A DNA stretch of 56,111 nucleotides from an uncultured Prevotella sp. (GTDB taxonomy: Bacteria; Bacteroidota; Bacteroidia; Bacteroidales; Bacteroidaceae), in contig UQWP01000009.1 in NCBI GenBank assembly GCA_900544825.1, forward strand, positions 1 to 56,111. Reading direction: 5' to 3'. Shown in pieces: positions 40,307-48,316 of this stretch (position 1 is the stretch's first letter; each line of letters begins with the position of its first letter). Both the position numbers and the translations under genes were made by a program. The notes under the pieces are model-generated. The model saw only the letters and a program-made list of their open reading frames with translations. It was not told the DNA's origin and ran no database searches.

Positions 40307-41428
40307 ATGAGATTTACAGTTTCAAGTTCAGCATTGAGCAGCAAGCTCAATATGCTTGCTAAGGTGATCGGCAGCAAGAATTCTCTGCCTATCCTTGACA
40401 ATTTCCTGTTCCAAGTAGCCAACGGCGAGATGACCATCACCGCAAGCGACAGTGACAACATCATCAAGAGTACCATCGCTCTCACTGACTGCGATGGCGA
40501 AGGCGAGTTCTGCGTTGCCAACCGCGTCATCCTGGATGCATTGAAGGAGTTGCCTGAGCAGCCTCTCAGCTTCGATGTAGATACAGATAATTATGCCATT
40601 AAGATTGTATATCAGAATGGTCTCTATAATTTCACAGGCTTGAATGCTGAAGACTATCCTCCAACACAGGATATGGGTGATGCCTGCACTACCCTCGTCT
40701 TGCCAGCACAGGTGCTGATCGACAATATCAACCGTTCTCTCTTTGCAACAGCCAGCGATGAGCTGCGCCCTGTAATGAATGGTATCTATTTCGACCTTAC
40801 TCCCGAATCGCTTGCCATCGTAGCAAGTGATGGTCATAAGTTGGTAAGAAGCAAGAACTTCACTATCAAGAGTGAAACTCCTGCTTCATTCAACCTGCCT
40901 AAGAAGCCAGCATCATTGCTGAAGAATATTCTGAGCAAGGATGATGAGGCAACCATCAAGTTTGATGCACGCAGAGCTGAGATTCAGTTTAGCGATGGCG
41001 TATTGAAATGCCGCCTCATTGATGGTCGCTATCCTAATTACAACTCAGTGATTCCTGCCAACAACCCATGTGAGATAACCGTAGATCGCAAGGGGTTGCA
41101 GAGTGCATTGCGCCGTGTTTTGCCATTTGCCAGCGAGAGCAGCCAGCTGATCCGTTTCCATATCGAGAGCGGCCGTTTCGAGGTTTCTTCAGAAGACATC
41201 GACTTCTCTACTTCTGCCAAGGAAGTATTGGCTTGCGAATATAGCGGTTCCAGCATCAGCATCGGTTTCAAGGGTAGCAGCTTGATGGAAATCCTGGGTA
41301 ATCTGAACAGCGATCAGGTTGTCTTCCACTTGGCTGATCCTAGCCGTGCCGGTATCATTGTACCAGCTGAGCAGCCAGAAGACGAGGACATCCTCATGCT
41401 CATCATGCCAATGCTCCTTAACGAATAA
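40307..41428 (+). CDS. dnaN: DNA polymerase III beta subunit (sliding clamp)
   Basis: 373 residues, the standard length. Three clamp folds: MRFTVSSSALSSKLNMLAKV, domain 2 with ATASDELRPVMNGIYFDL and ASDGHKLVRS, domain 3 ending with the SSL...GF and IVPAEQPEDEDILMLIMPMLL tail that in bacterial clamps ends 'yllmPvrl'. It forms the ring that holds polymerase on DNA. No dnaA or gyrase genes flank it, so this is not the usual dnaA-dnaN origin cluster. The following gene is a DnaQ-like exonuclease, a sensible partner. Confidence 0.96.
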   Translation: MRFTVSSSALSSKLNMLAKVIGSKNSLPILDNFLFQVANGEMTITASDSDNIIKSTIALTDCDGEGEFCVANRVILDALKELPEQPLSFDVDTDNYAIKIVYQNGLYNFTGLNAEDYPPTQDMGDACTTLVLPAQVLIDNINRSLFATASDELRPVMNGIYFDLTPESLAIVASDGHKLVRSKNFTIKSETPASFNLPKKPASLLKNILSKDDEATIKFDARRAEIQFSDGVLKCRLIDGRYPNYNSVIPANNPCEITVDRKGLQSALRRVLPFASESSQLIRFHIESGRFEVSSEDIDFSTSAKEVLACEYSGSSISIGFKGSSLMEILGNLNSDQVVFHLADPSRAGIIVPAEQPEDEDILMLIMPMLLNE

Positions 41429-41492
41429 GGAGCTTGGTTCATCTAAACACCCCTTCCCTATCAGTAATATATAGTAATAAATACTAGAAGTA

Positions 41493-42356
41493 ATGAAATT
41501 AAATCTTACTAAGCCTCTGATCGTGTTCGACCTAGAGACTACCGGTCTTGACATGGTAAAAGACAGAATCATCCAAATCTCCTATATCAAGGTGTATCCA
41601 GATGGAACAGAGGTTCGTAAAAACCAGTTTGTCAATCCAGAGAAGCCAATCCCTGAAGAGGTGGTTGCTCTTACAGGTATCAGCAATGATGATGTGAAGG
41701 ATGCACCAACCTTCAAGCAGTTGGCGGCTACCTTCAACCAGGAGTTCTCCGGTTGTGATTTTGCTGGCTATAACTCCAATCATTTCGACGTACCTATGCT
41801 TGCAGAGGAATTCCTGCGTGCTGGCATCGATTTCGATTTCTCCAAGTGTCGCCTCATTGATGCCCAAAACATCTTTATGAAGATGGAGCGTCGTAACCTG
41901 GCTGCTGCCTACAAGTTCTATTGTGGCAGAAAGATGGAAGAAGATTTCGAGGCTCACCGTGCCGACCAGGATACTGAGGCTACCTATTGCGTACTGAAAG
42001 GCGAGCTGGACCGTTATGCTCCTGGTGTTCAGGAGGAAGCCGACCGTGTGCTCAACAATGACATGGACGAGCTTGCTGAATTCTCCAAGCGTAACGACAA
42101 TGTAGATTTTGCCGGACGTATCGTTTGGCAGGAGTTGAAGGATGCTGACGGAAATGTGATACTCGATGAAAAGGGCGAGCCACGCAAGCACGAGGTATTC
42201 AACTTCGGCAAGTACAAAGGATGGGATGTGGCAGAGATCCTGACCAAGGATCCTGGTTACTTCACCTGGGTATTGGGAAGCGATTTCACCAACAATACCA
42301 AGCAGGTACTCACCCGTATCCGTCTGCGCGAGTTCAACAAGAGAATGGGAAAATAA
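41493..42356 (+). CDS. DnaQ-like 3'-5' exonuclease (DEDDh)
   Basis: 287 residues. DEDDh exonuclease: D13 and E15 in VFDLETTGL, D99 in NSNHFDVPM, H155 and D160 in AHRADQDTEAT. The C-terminal ~60 residues (FNFGKYKGWDVAEIL and GYFTWVLGSDFTNNTK) belong to the small DUF3820-like 'FGKYKG' domain found after such exonucleases. It may act as the proofreading subunit or in repair. Between dnaN and coaBC; stop codon is 1 bp before the coaBC start (42356/42358). Confidence 0.92.
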   Translation: MKLNLTKPLIVFDLETTGLDMVKDRIIQISYIKVYPDGTEVRKNQFVNPEKPIPEEVVALTGISNDDVKDAPTFKQLAATFNQEFSGCDFAGYNSNHFDVPMLAEEFLRAGIDFDFSKCRLIDAQNIFMKMERRNLAAAYKFYCGRKMEEDFEAHRADQDTEATYCVLKGELDRYAPGVQEEADRVLNNDMDELAEFSKRNDNVDFAGRIVWQELKDADGNVILDEKGEPRKHEVFNFGKYKGWDVAEILTKDPGYFTWVLGSDFTNNTKQVLTRIRLREFNKRMGK

Positions 42357-42357
42357 T

Positions 42358-43620
42358 ATGTTAAAAGGAAAGAAAATCGTATTGGGCATAACGGGTTCCA
42401 TTGCAGCCTACAAGTCATGCCTTATCATCCGTGGTCTCATCAAGAAGGGAGCTGAGGTACAGGTGGTCATTACGCCAGCCGGCAAGGAGTTCATTACCCC
42501 TATCACTCTCTCGGCGCTGACCCACAAGCCTGTGGTAAGCGAGTTCTTCTCACAGCGTGATGGTACCTGGAATTCGCACGTGGATCTCGGCCTCTGGGCG
42601 GATGCGATGGTCATTGCACCATGTACGGCATCTACCATGGGCAAGATGGCACATGGCATTGCCGACAATATGCTCATCACCACCTATCTCTCCATGAAGG
42701 CACCTGTCTTCATCGCTCCTGCCATGGATCTTGATATGTACAAGCATCCTTCTACCCAGGCTAACATGAAGACCCTTCTCGGCTATGGTAACCATATCAT
42801 CGAACCGGAAGTGGGTTTCCTTGCTTCTGGATTAGAGGGAAAGGGACGCATGGAGGAACCGGATGTCATCGTGGATTACCTGGATAGATACTTCAAGATG
42901 ATGGAGAATGCTGATGAGGTTGCTGAAGTAGAATCAGAGAACCAGGAGAATACTGAGAAAGATCTTGGCGATAAGAAAGATCTCTTCGGTAAGAAGGTGA
43001 TGATTACAGCTGGACCTACCTACGAGAAGATAGATCCTGTGCGTTTCATCGGCAATTATTCTTCTGGAAAGATGGGATTCGCACTTGCCGAGGAATGTCT
43101 GCGCCGTGGTGCGGATGTTACTTTGGTGGCAGGTCCTGTTTCATTAGACTGTAGTCCTGCTATCCATCGCATCAATGTGGAAAGTTGTGAGGAGATGTAT
43201 CAGGCAGCCACTGCAGCCTTTGCTTCTTCTGATGCAGCCATTCTCTGTGCTGCCGTTGCCGATTTCCGTCCTGCTACCATTGCAGATAAGAAAATCAAGC
43301 GCGAAAAGGATGATCTGGAACTGACTCTGGTGCCTACCCACGACATTGCAGCTGCTTTGGGACAGATGAAACAAAAGAATCAGCGAATCGTAGCTTTCGC
43401 CCTGGAAACCAACGATGAAGAGAGTAATGCACAGAAGAAGAGAGTGAAGAAAAACGCCGACTTCATCGTGCTCAACTCTACCCGTAATCCGGGCACTACT
43501 TTCCGTACTGACGATAATCAGATTACCATCATCTCTGAAAAGGGAAAGAAAGAATATGAAAAGAAACCGAAGACTGAGGTGGCTCGCGACATCATTGACG
43601 AGCTGGCTCTCCTGTTTTAG
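42358..43620 (+). CDS. coaBC: Bifunctional phosphopantothenoylcysteine decarboxylase/phosphopantothenate-cysteine ligase
   Basis: 420 residues. CoaC part 1-~185: KKIVLGITGSIAAYKSC (flavin-binding), catalytic VDLGLWADAMVIAPCTAS (His-like site LWNSHVDLGLWAD as SHVDL) and PAMDLDMYKHPSTQ (in place of PAMNxxMW). Acidic linker 185-215 (ADEVAEVESENQENTEKD), unusual in length, then CoaB 216-420 with ITAGPTYEKIDPVRFIGNYSSGKMG (CTP site, read in parts), AAVADFRP and FALETNDEE. It carries out two steps in coenzyme A synthesis. It starts next to the preceding gene and its end overlaps the next start by 65 bp. Confidence 0.95.
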   Translation: MLKGKKIVLGITGSIAAYKSCLIIRGLIKKGAEVQVVITPAGKEFITPITLSALTHKPVVSEFFSQRDGTWNSHVDLGLWADAMVIAPCTASTMGKMAHGIADNMLITTYLSMKAPVFIAPAMDLDMYKHPSTQANMKTLLGYGNHIIEPEVGFLASGLEGKGRMEEPDVIVDYLDRYFKMMENADEVAEVESENQENTEKDLGDKKDLFGKKVMITAGPTYEKIDPVRFIGNYSSGKMGFALAEECLRRGADVTLVAGPVSLDCSPAIHRINVESCEEMYQAATAAFASSDAAILCAAVADFRPATIADKKIKREKDDLELTLVPTHDIAAALGQMKQKNQRIVAFALETNDEESNAQKKRVKKNADFIVLNSTRNPGTTFRTDDNQITIISEKGKKEYEKKPKTEVARDIIDELALLF

Positions 43621-44521
43621 TCCGGTATCTTTAGCTGGTGGTCTCCTGTGCTGCAGTCCTTCTGCGATTTCAGCACAGGAGCTGCAAGCTAAGATTACCA
43701 TCAACCATGCCCAGATTTCGGGCACGGAGAAAGGCGTATTCGACAATCTGCAACAGACCTTGCAGCAATTCGTCAACAATCGCCAATGGACTCATCTTCA
43801 GTTTCAGAAGGACGAACGCATCATCTGCAACTTCAACATCACCGTCACCAAGTATGACAGAGACCAGAATCTCTTTACCTGCAAGGCGCTGATACAGGCC
43901 AATCGCCCAGTCTTCAATTCGGCATACACCTCCACCTTATATAATAATGTGGACGATAACTTCACGTTTCGTTTTGCCGAATACGACCAGTTGGAGTTCA
44001 ATGAGCAGCAGATAGACAATCAGCTTACAGCTCTCTTTGCCTATTATGCATATCTTATCATCGGCATCGATCTGGATAGTTTTGCGCCCAAAGGCGGAGA
44101 AGACATCCTGCAGCGCTGCATGAATCTGACAAACAATGCCCAGAATCTGGATTATCCCGGATGGAAGGCTTTCTCTGATGACCGAAACCGGTATGCCATC
44201 ATCTCAGACTATCTGGATGGAGCATTGGAACCCTTCAGACAGTTGCAGTATGATTACTATCGGAAAGGACTCGACGAGATGGCAAATAATGCGGAACGAG
44301 GTCGTACCGAGATAACCGCAGCCCTGGAAACAGAACTGAAGAAGGCGAAGGAAAACCGTCCACTCAGTTTGTTGCCACAGATATGGACCGACTTCAAGAA
44401 GGATGAACTTGCCAACATCTATCGCGGCAAGGGAACCCAAAAGGAAAAGGAGAGCATCTATGAACTCCTCTTCTCCATCAATCCTTCGCAGAATAAATAC
44501 TGGGATCAGGTCAAGGAATAA
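43556..44521 (+). CDS. DUF4835 family periplasmic protein (possible T9SS accessory factor)
   Basis: 321 residues from the ATG at 43556. The first 65 bases lie inside coaBC and encode a signal-like leader (basic MKRNRRLRWLA, hydrophobic core, cleavage near AISAQ at about residue 41), which favours this start over any later one. The mature part has family marks: ANRPVFNSAYTSTLYNNVD, NFTFRFAEYDQLEFNEQQ, YAYLIIGIDLDSFAPKGG and NLTNNAQNLDYPGWKAF. Some Bacteroidetes literature places the family among type IX secretion helpers (recollection, not certain). The order coaBC-DUF4835-recN is usual in Bacteroidetes. Confidence 0.88.
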   Translation: MKRNRRLRWLATSLTSWLSCFSPVSLAGGLLCCSPSAISAQELQAKITINHAQISGTEKGVFDNLQQTLQQFVNNRQWTHLQFQKDERIICNFNITVTKYDRDQNLFTCKALIQANRPVFNSAYTSTLYNNVDDNFTFRFAEYDQLEFNEQQIDNQLTALFAYYAYLIIGIDLDSFAPKGGEDILQRCMNLTNNAQNLDYPGWKAFSDDRNRYAIISDYLDGALEPFRQLQYDYYRKGLDEMANNAERGRTEITAALETELKKAKENRPLSLLPQIWTDFKKDELANIYRGKGTQKEKESIYELLFSINPSQNKYWDQVKE

Positions 44522-44628
44522 TCTTTCTGGAAGAAATCATCATCATAAAAATCATCTTCCGGAACGGAAGCTTCTGAAAATCAGAATCAGCTATCCCTTT
44601 ATATCTTTATCAAAAAGTAGAATAAACT

Positions 44629-46287
44629 ATGCTCAAACAATTATATATCAAGAACTTCACGCTCATCGACGAGCAGAACATCTCTCTCTATCCTGGCTTC
44701 TCCGTCATCACGGGTGAGACAGGAGCTGGAAAGAGTATCATCCTCGGTGCCATCGGACTGCTTCTGGGTAACCGTGCCGACAGCAAGGCGATCAAGGCTG
44801 GAAGAGACCGTTGCGTGATAGAGGCTCACTTCGATCTCTCCAGATATGGTATGCAGAATTTCTTCGATGATCATGACATCGACTACGATGCCGATGATAC
44901 TATCATCCGAAGAGAGTTGACTGCAGCTGGCAAGAGCCGTGCCTTCATCAATGACACCCCTGTGCCTCTCACCTGTATGAGAGAATTGGGAGAGCAACTC
45001 GTGGATATCCATTCGCAGCATCAGAATCTTCTTCTGCAGAAAGAAGACTTTCAGTTGAATGTGGTGGATATCATCGCTCAGGATACCGACCAGCTCAAGG
45101 TTTACCAAAAGGAGTTCCACGCTTATCGCAAAGCCAAGGAACTTCTGGAAGAACTGAAAGCTGAGATTGCCAAGAATCGTGAGAACGAGGAGTTTATGCG
45201 CTTTCAGCATAAGGAGCTCGAAGATGCAAACCTACAGGAAGGCGAATTGGAACAGCTGGAGCAGGAAGCAGAAACATTGAGTCATTCAGAGGACATCAAG
45301 ACCGCTCTCTTCGAAGCAGACAATGCGCTTTCGGGAGAAAACGACAGCATACTGGACAAACTGAAGAACGCCACTCATCAACTGGAAAATATCTGTGATG
45401 TCTATCCAAGCATAGCTGATGTGGCTGGCAGAATGCAGAGCAGCTATATCGAACTGAAGGACATCGCACAGGAAATCAGCAGTAGTGTAGATCACGTGGA
45501 ATTCGATCCTAACCGATTGGATGCCATCAATACCCGTCTGGACAAGCTCTACACCCTGCAGCAGAAGTTCCATGTGGAAACGGTGACTGAACTCATTGCC
45601 ACCCGTGACCGCATCGCAGAACAGCTTGCGCATATCGATAATGGCGATGAAGACATCGAAGAGAAGGAAAAAGAAGTGGCTGCTCTCCTTGCCAAGGCTG
45701 AAAAGCAAGCTGCCCTACTCACTTCTATCCGTCAGAAATCTGCAAAGGCAATAGAAAAGGAGATGAAAGGCAGACTCATCCCGCTGGGCATTCCGAATGT
45801 GAGATTCGAGATTGCCTTCGCAGAAAAGCCACTCTCCGGAAATGGTGCCGATAAGGTTAGCTTCCTTTTCAGTGCCAACAAGAGTACACAGTTGCAGCCA
45901 GTCAGTCAGGTTGCTTCAGGTGGTGAGATTGCCCGTGTGATGCTCTCGCTGAAGGCAATGATCAGTGGAGCCGTGAAGTTGCCAACCATCATCTTTGATG
46001 AGATTGATACCGGTGTAAGCGGAAAGATAGCAGAAAAGATGGCAGATATCATGGAAGAAATGGGACTCCAGAACCGACAGGTGCTCTCTATCACCCACCT
46101 ACCACAGATTGCCGCCAAGGGTAGTCATCATTACAAGGTATTGAAGGAGGAAACCGAGAATGGAACCATCTCGCACATGAAAGAACTCAACAACCAGGAG
46201 CGCATTGAAGAAATTGCCCAGATGCTCAGTGGTAGTGACATCACGCAGGCAGCTCTTGCCAATGCCAAAGAATTATTGAGAATATGA
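44629..46287 (+). CDS. recN: DNA repair protein RecN
   Basis: 552 residues, SMC-like ATPase in double-strand break repair. Walker A GETGAGKS at 29-36; DIHSQHQNLLLQ Q-loop; long coiled coil 150-370; ABC signature QVASGGEIARVML and Walker B TIIFDEIDTGVSG in the C-terminal half; then LSITHLPQIAAKG. Stops in ATGA overlap with the next gene (46284-46287). Confidence 0.95.
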   Translation: MLKQLYIKNFTLIDEQNISLYPGFSVITGETGAGKSIILGAIGLLLGNRADSKAIKAGRDRCVIEAHFDLSRYGMQNFFDDHDIDYDADDTIIRRELTAAGKSRAFINDTPVPLTCMRELGEQLVDIHSQHQNLLLQKEDFQLNVVDIIAQDTDQLKVYQKEFHAYRKAKELLEELKAEIAKNRENEEFMRFQHKELEDANLQEGELEQLEQEAETLSHSEDIKTALFEADNALSGENDSILDKLKNATHQLENICDVYPSIADVAGRMQSSYIELKDIAQEISSSVDHVEFDPNRLDAINTRLDKLYTLQQKFHVETVTELIATRDRIAEQLAHIDNGDEDIEEKEKEVAALLAKAEKQAALLTSIRQKSAKAIEKEMKGRLIPLGIPNVRFEIAFAEKPLSGNGADKVSFLFSANKSTQLQPVSQVASGGEIARVMLSLKAMISGAVKLPTIIFDEIDTGVSGKIAEKMADIMEEMGLQNRQVLSITHLPQIAAKGSHHYKVLKEETENGTISHMKELNNQERIEEIAQMLSGSDITQAALANAKELLRI

Positions 46288-47933
46288 AAAGAATAAATAT
46301 GATCATGATGGGACTGATGCTGGGTGCATCATCCCTCTTCGCTCAGCCAGGCTCTGTACAGAAAGCCGCTAAGAGCGTATTTACACTCACCACCTTCAAC
46401 AAGGATGGTAACATCATCTCTTCTACACAAGGTGTGTTTATTGATAACAAGGGAACGGCTATCGGTACCTTCAAACCGTTTATCGGTGCAGTGAAGGCTA
46501 CCATCGTAGATGCCAGCGGAAAGTCGATGGACGTGGATGCCATCCTCGGAGCTGATGAACTTTACGATGTGGCCAAGTTCAGAGTATTGGGTAATACCAC
46601 GGCTGCCAACATTGCAACGGCAGAATCACCTGCGGGCAGCAAGGTTTGGCTCGTTCCTTATTCTATCAAGAAGTCACCTTTCCAGCAGGAGGATATCGCA
46701 AGTGTAGAGAAGTTTAAGGAAACTTACAATTACTACATCTTCTCCAATACCGTACCTGACAATGCAGTGGGTTGCCCATTCGTCAACAAGAATGGTCAGG
46801 TGATTGGTATCATGCATAGCAACGGTCAGGTTACTGCCATTGATGCCAACTATGCCAAGGAGTTGAAGGTAACAGGACTTTCCACACTGGATGCAGCCCT
46901 TCGTGAGACAGGCATCCGTACCGCTCTTCCGGATACCGAACAGGAGGCGATTACGATGATGACGCTCAACAAGTCTCAGGTGTCCCGCGACATCTATACC
47001 AAGTATGCAGATGAGTTTATGGCAAAGTTCCCTACTTCTGCATTCGGCTATAAGGAAAAAGCAACTCTTCTTGTAGATAAGAACGAGTTTGCCGAGGCTG
47101 CCAAATGTATGGAAGATGGAATCAAGAAATCTTCAGCCAAAGATGAAGCCCACTCCAATTATTCTGATGTCATCTATCAGAAACTGATCTATAAGGGTGA
47201 TTCTGCCTATACAGCCTGGACTTACGACAAGGCGATAGAAGAGGCACAGAAGGCATACGCCATCAATGCCAATCCTGTGTATCAGCATCAGGAGGCACGC
47301 ATCATCTTTACCAAGGGTAATTATCAGAAGGCATACGATATGTTCATAGCTCTGACCAAGACATCAGTCAAGAATCCGGAAATCTTCCTGGAAGCTGCTC
47401 AGGCTAAGATTCAGCTCAAGGCTCCAGCTACAGAGATTAAGGTTTTGCTTGACAGTGCTGTCAATGAGGCTAAGAACTCGGGCACCATGGCTGGTCCTTA
47501 CTATCTGGCTCGTGGTGATTTCCAGGCAGAACAGGGAGAGTATCGCAGTGCCATAGCTGACTATAATATGTATGATTCGATTGTACGTCCTGTTAATCCT
47601 GCATTCTTCTACGCAAGATACAAGGCTGAGACCAAATTGCGTATGTGGCAGCCAGCGCTGATTGATATTGCCCGTACCTGCTACCTCGCTCCTAACGAGC
47701 CTACTTATTTTGCAGAATGGGCTAGTCTTGACTTGCGTGTGAAGCGATATGCAGAAGGCATCAGTGCAGCCAAGCATTGCATAGAGATTGCTCCAGAATA
47801 TGCCGATGGCTACCTCCTCCTCGGTTTGCTCCAGATGGAGAACAAGCAGAAGGAAGAGGCCCGCAAGAACCTGGAAAAAGCAAAGGAACTGGGAGATACC
47901 CGTACTGAGGGTTATCTCAAGAAACTGAAATAA
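46284..47933 (+). CDS. Exported trypsin-fold pseudo-protease with TPR repeats
   Basis: 549 residues. Signal peptide 1-20 (MMGLMLGASSLFAQ). Residues 25-200 follow the layout of a DegP/HtrA-like trypsin domain: SVFTLTTFNKDGNIISSTQGVFID, DAILGADELYDVAKFRVLG and VGCPFVNKNGQVIGI. The catalytic triad is not kept: the His position (usually 'TNNHV') reads GTFKPF, and the serine motif GNSGGPL reads AVGCPFV; only the Asp-like YDVAKFRV is left. Residues 235-549 are TPR-like (YPTSAF; AYAINANPVYQHQEARIIFTKG; ADGYLLLGLLQMENKQKEEA). It is cotranslated with recN by ATGA overlap. A binding or chaperone role is likely. Confidence 0.8.
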   Translation: MKRINMIMMGLMLGASSLFAQPGSVQKAAKSVFTLTTFNKDGNIISSTQGVFIDNKGTAIGTFKPFIGAVKATIVDASGKSMDVDAILGADELYDVAKFRVLGNTTAANIATAESPAGSKVWLVPYSIKKSPFQQEDIASVEKFKETYNYYIFSNTVPDNAVGCPFVNKNGQVIGIMHSNGQVTAIDANYAKELKVTGLSTLDAALRETGIRTALPDTEQEAITMMTLNKSQVSRDIYTKYADEFMAKFPTSAFGYKEKATLLVDKNEFAEAAKCMEDGIKKSSAKDEAHSNYSDVIYQKLIYKGDSAYTAWTYDKAIEEAQKAYAINANPVYQHQEARIIFTKGNYQKAYDMFIALTKTSVKNPEIFLEAAQAKIQLKAPATEIKVLLDSAVNEAKNSGTMAGPYYLARGDFQAEQGEYRSAIADYNMYDSIVRPVNPAFFYARYKAETKLRMWQPALIDIARTCYLAPNEPTYFAEWASLDLRVKRYAEGISAAKHCIEIAPEYADGYLLLGLLQMENKQKEEARKNLEKAKELGDTRTEGYLKKLK

Positions 47934-47941
47934 TCAGATTG

Positions 47942-47990
47942 AAGGTGTATCAAAGGAAATCCGATGTAGATGCTTTGATGCACCTTTTTT
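47942..47990 (+). terminator. Terminator after the coaBC-recN region operon
   Basis: Stem AAGGTG-T-ATCAAAG (47942-47955) with CTTTGAT-G-CACCTT (47973-47986), loop of 17, T-run 47985-47990. Confidence 0.85.
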
Positions 47991-48014
47991 ATATTCTATC
48001 TGCGATATAAAACA

Positions 48015-48048
48015 AAAAGTGGATTAACCTTTCGATTAATCCACTTTT
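48015..48048 (-). terminator. Terminator of the tRNA-Arg gene
   Basis: Perfect 13-bp arms AAAAGTGGATTAA (48015-48027) and TTAATCCACTTTT (48036-48048), loop of 8, followed on the minus strand by TGTTTTAT. It begins only one base past the tRNA's discriminator base. Confidence 0.85.
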
Positions 48049-48049
48049 G

Positions 48050-48124
48050 TGATTCCGTTGGGGTTCGAACCCAAGACCCACAGCTTAGAAGGCTGTTGCT
48101 CTAATCCAACTGAGCTACGGAACC
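48050..48124 (-). tRNA. tRNA-Arg (anticodon TCT)
   Basis: Cloverleaf on the minus strand: acceptor GGTTCCG/CGGAATC (one G-U), D arm GCTC..GAGC with AGTTGGATTA loop, anticodon stem ACAGC/GCTGT with loop CTTCTAA (anticodon TCT, reads AGA/AGG), variable GGGTC, T arm TTGGG-TTCGAAC-CCCAA, discriminator A at 48050. CCA is not encoded. It stands alone; the terminator is directly adjacent. Confidence 0.95.
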
Positions 48125-48316
48125 AACACTGCTATTTTTCATTAGCGAGTGCAAAGGTAATACTTTTTTGTGAAACCACCAAATTTTCCCGCATCTTTTT
48201 TACAATAAAACCGAATATTATGCAACTTTTCTCGTCTTATGATTTGAAAAGCGCATAATATTCGGTATTCCTCATTCTTTTATGCATCAAAAAGAATGAA
48301 TATCATCTTCTACTCA

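Noticed and set aside
40307..41428. Chromosomal replication origin near dnaN
   Set aside because: No dnaA gene, DnaA-box cluster or other origin genes are seen around it.
41532..42401. 289-residue frame opposite the DnaQ-like gene
   Set aside because: Antisense shadow of a conserved exonuclease gene.
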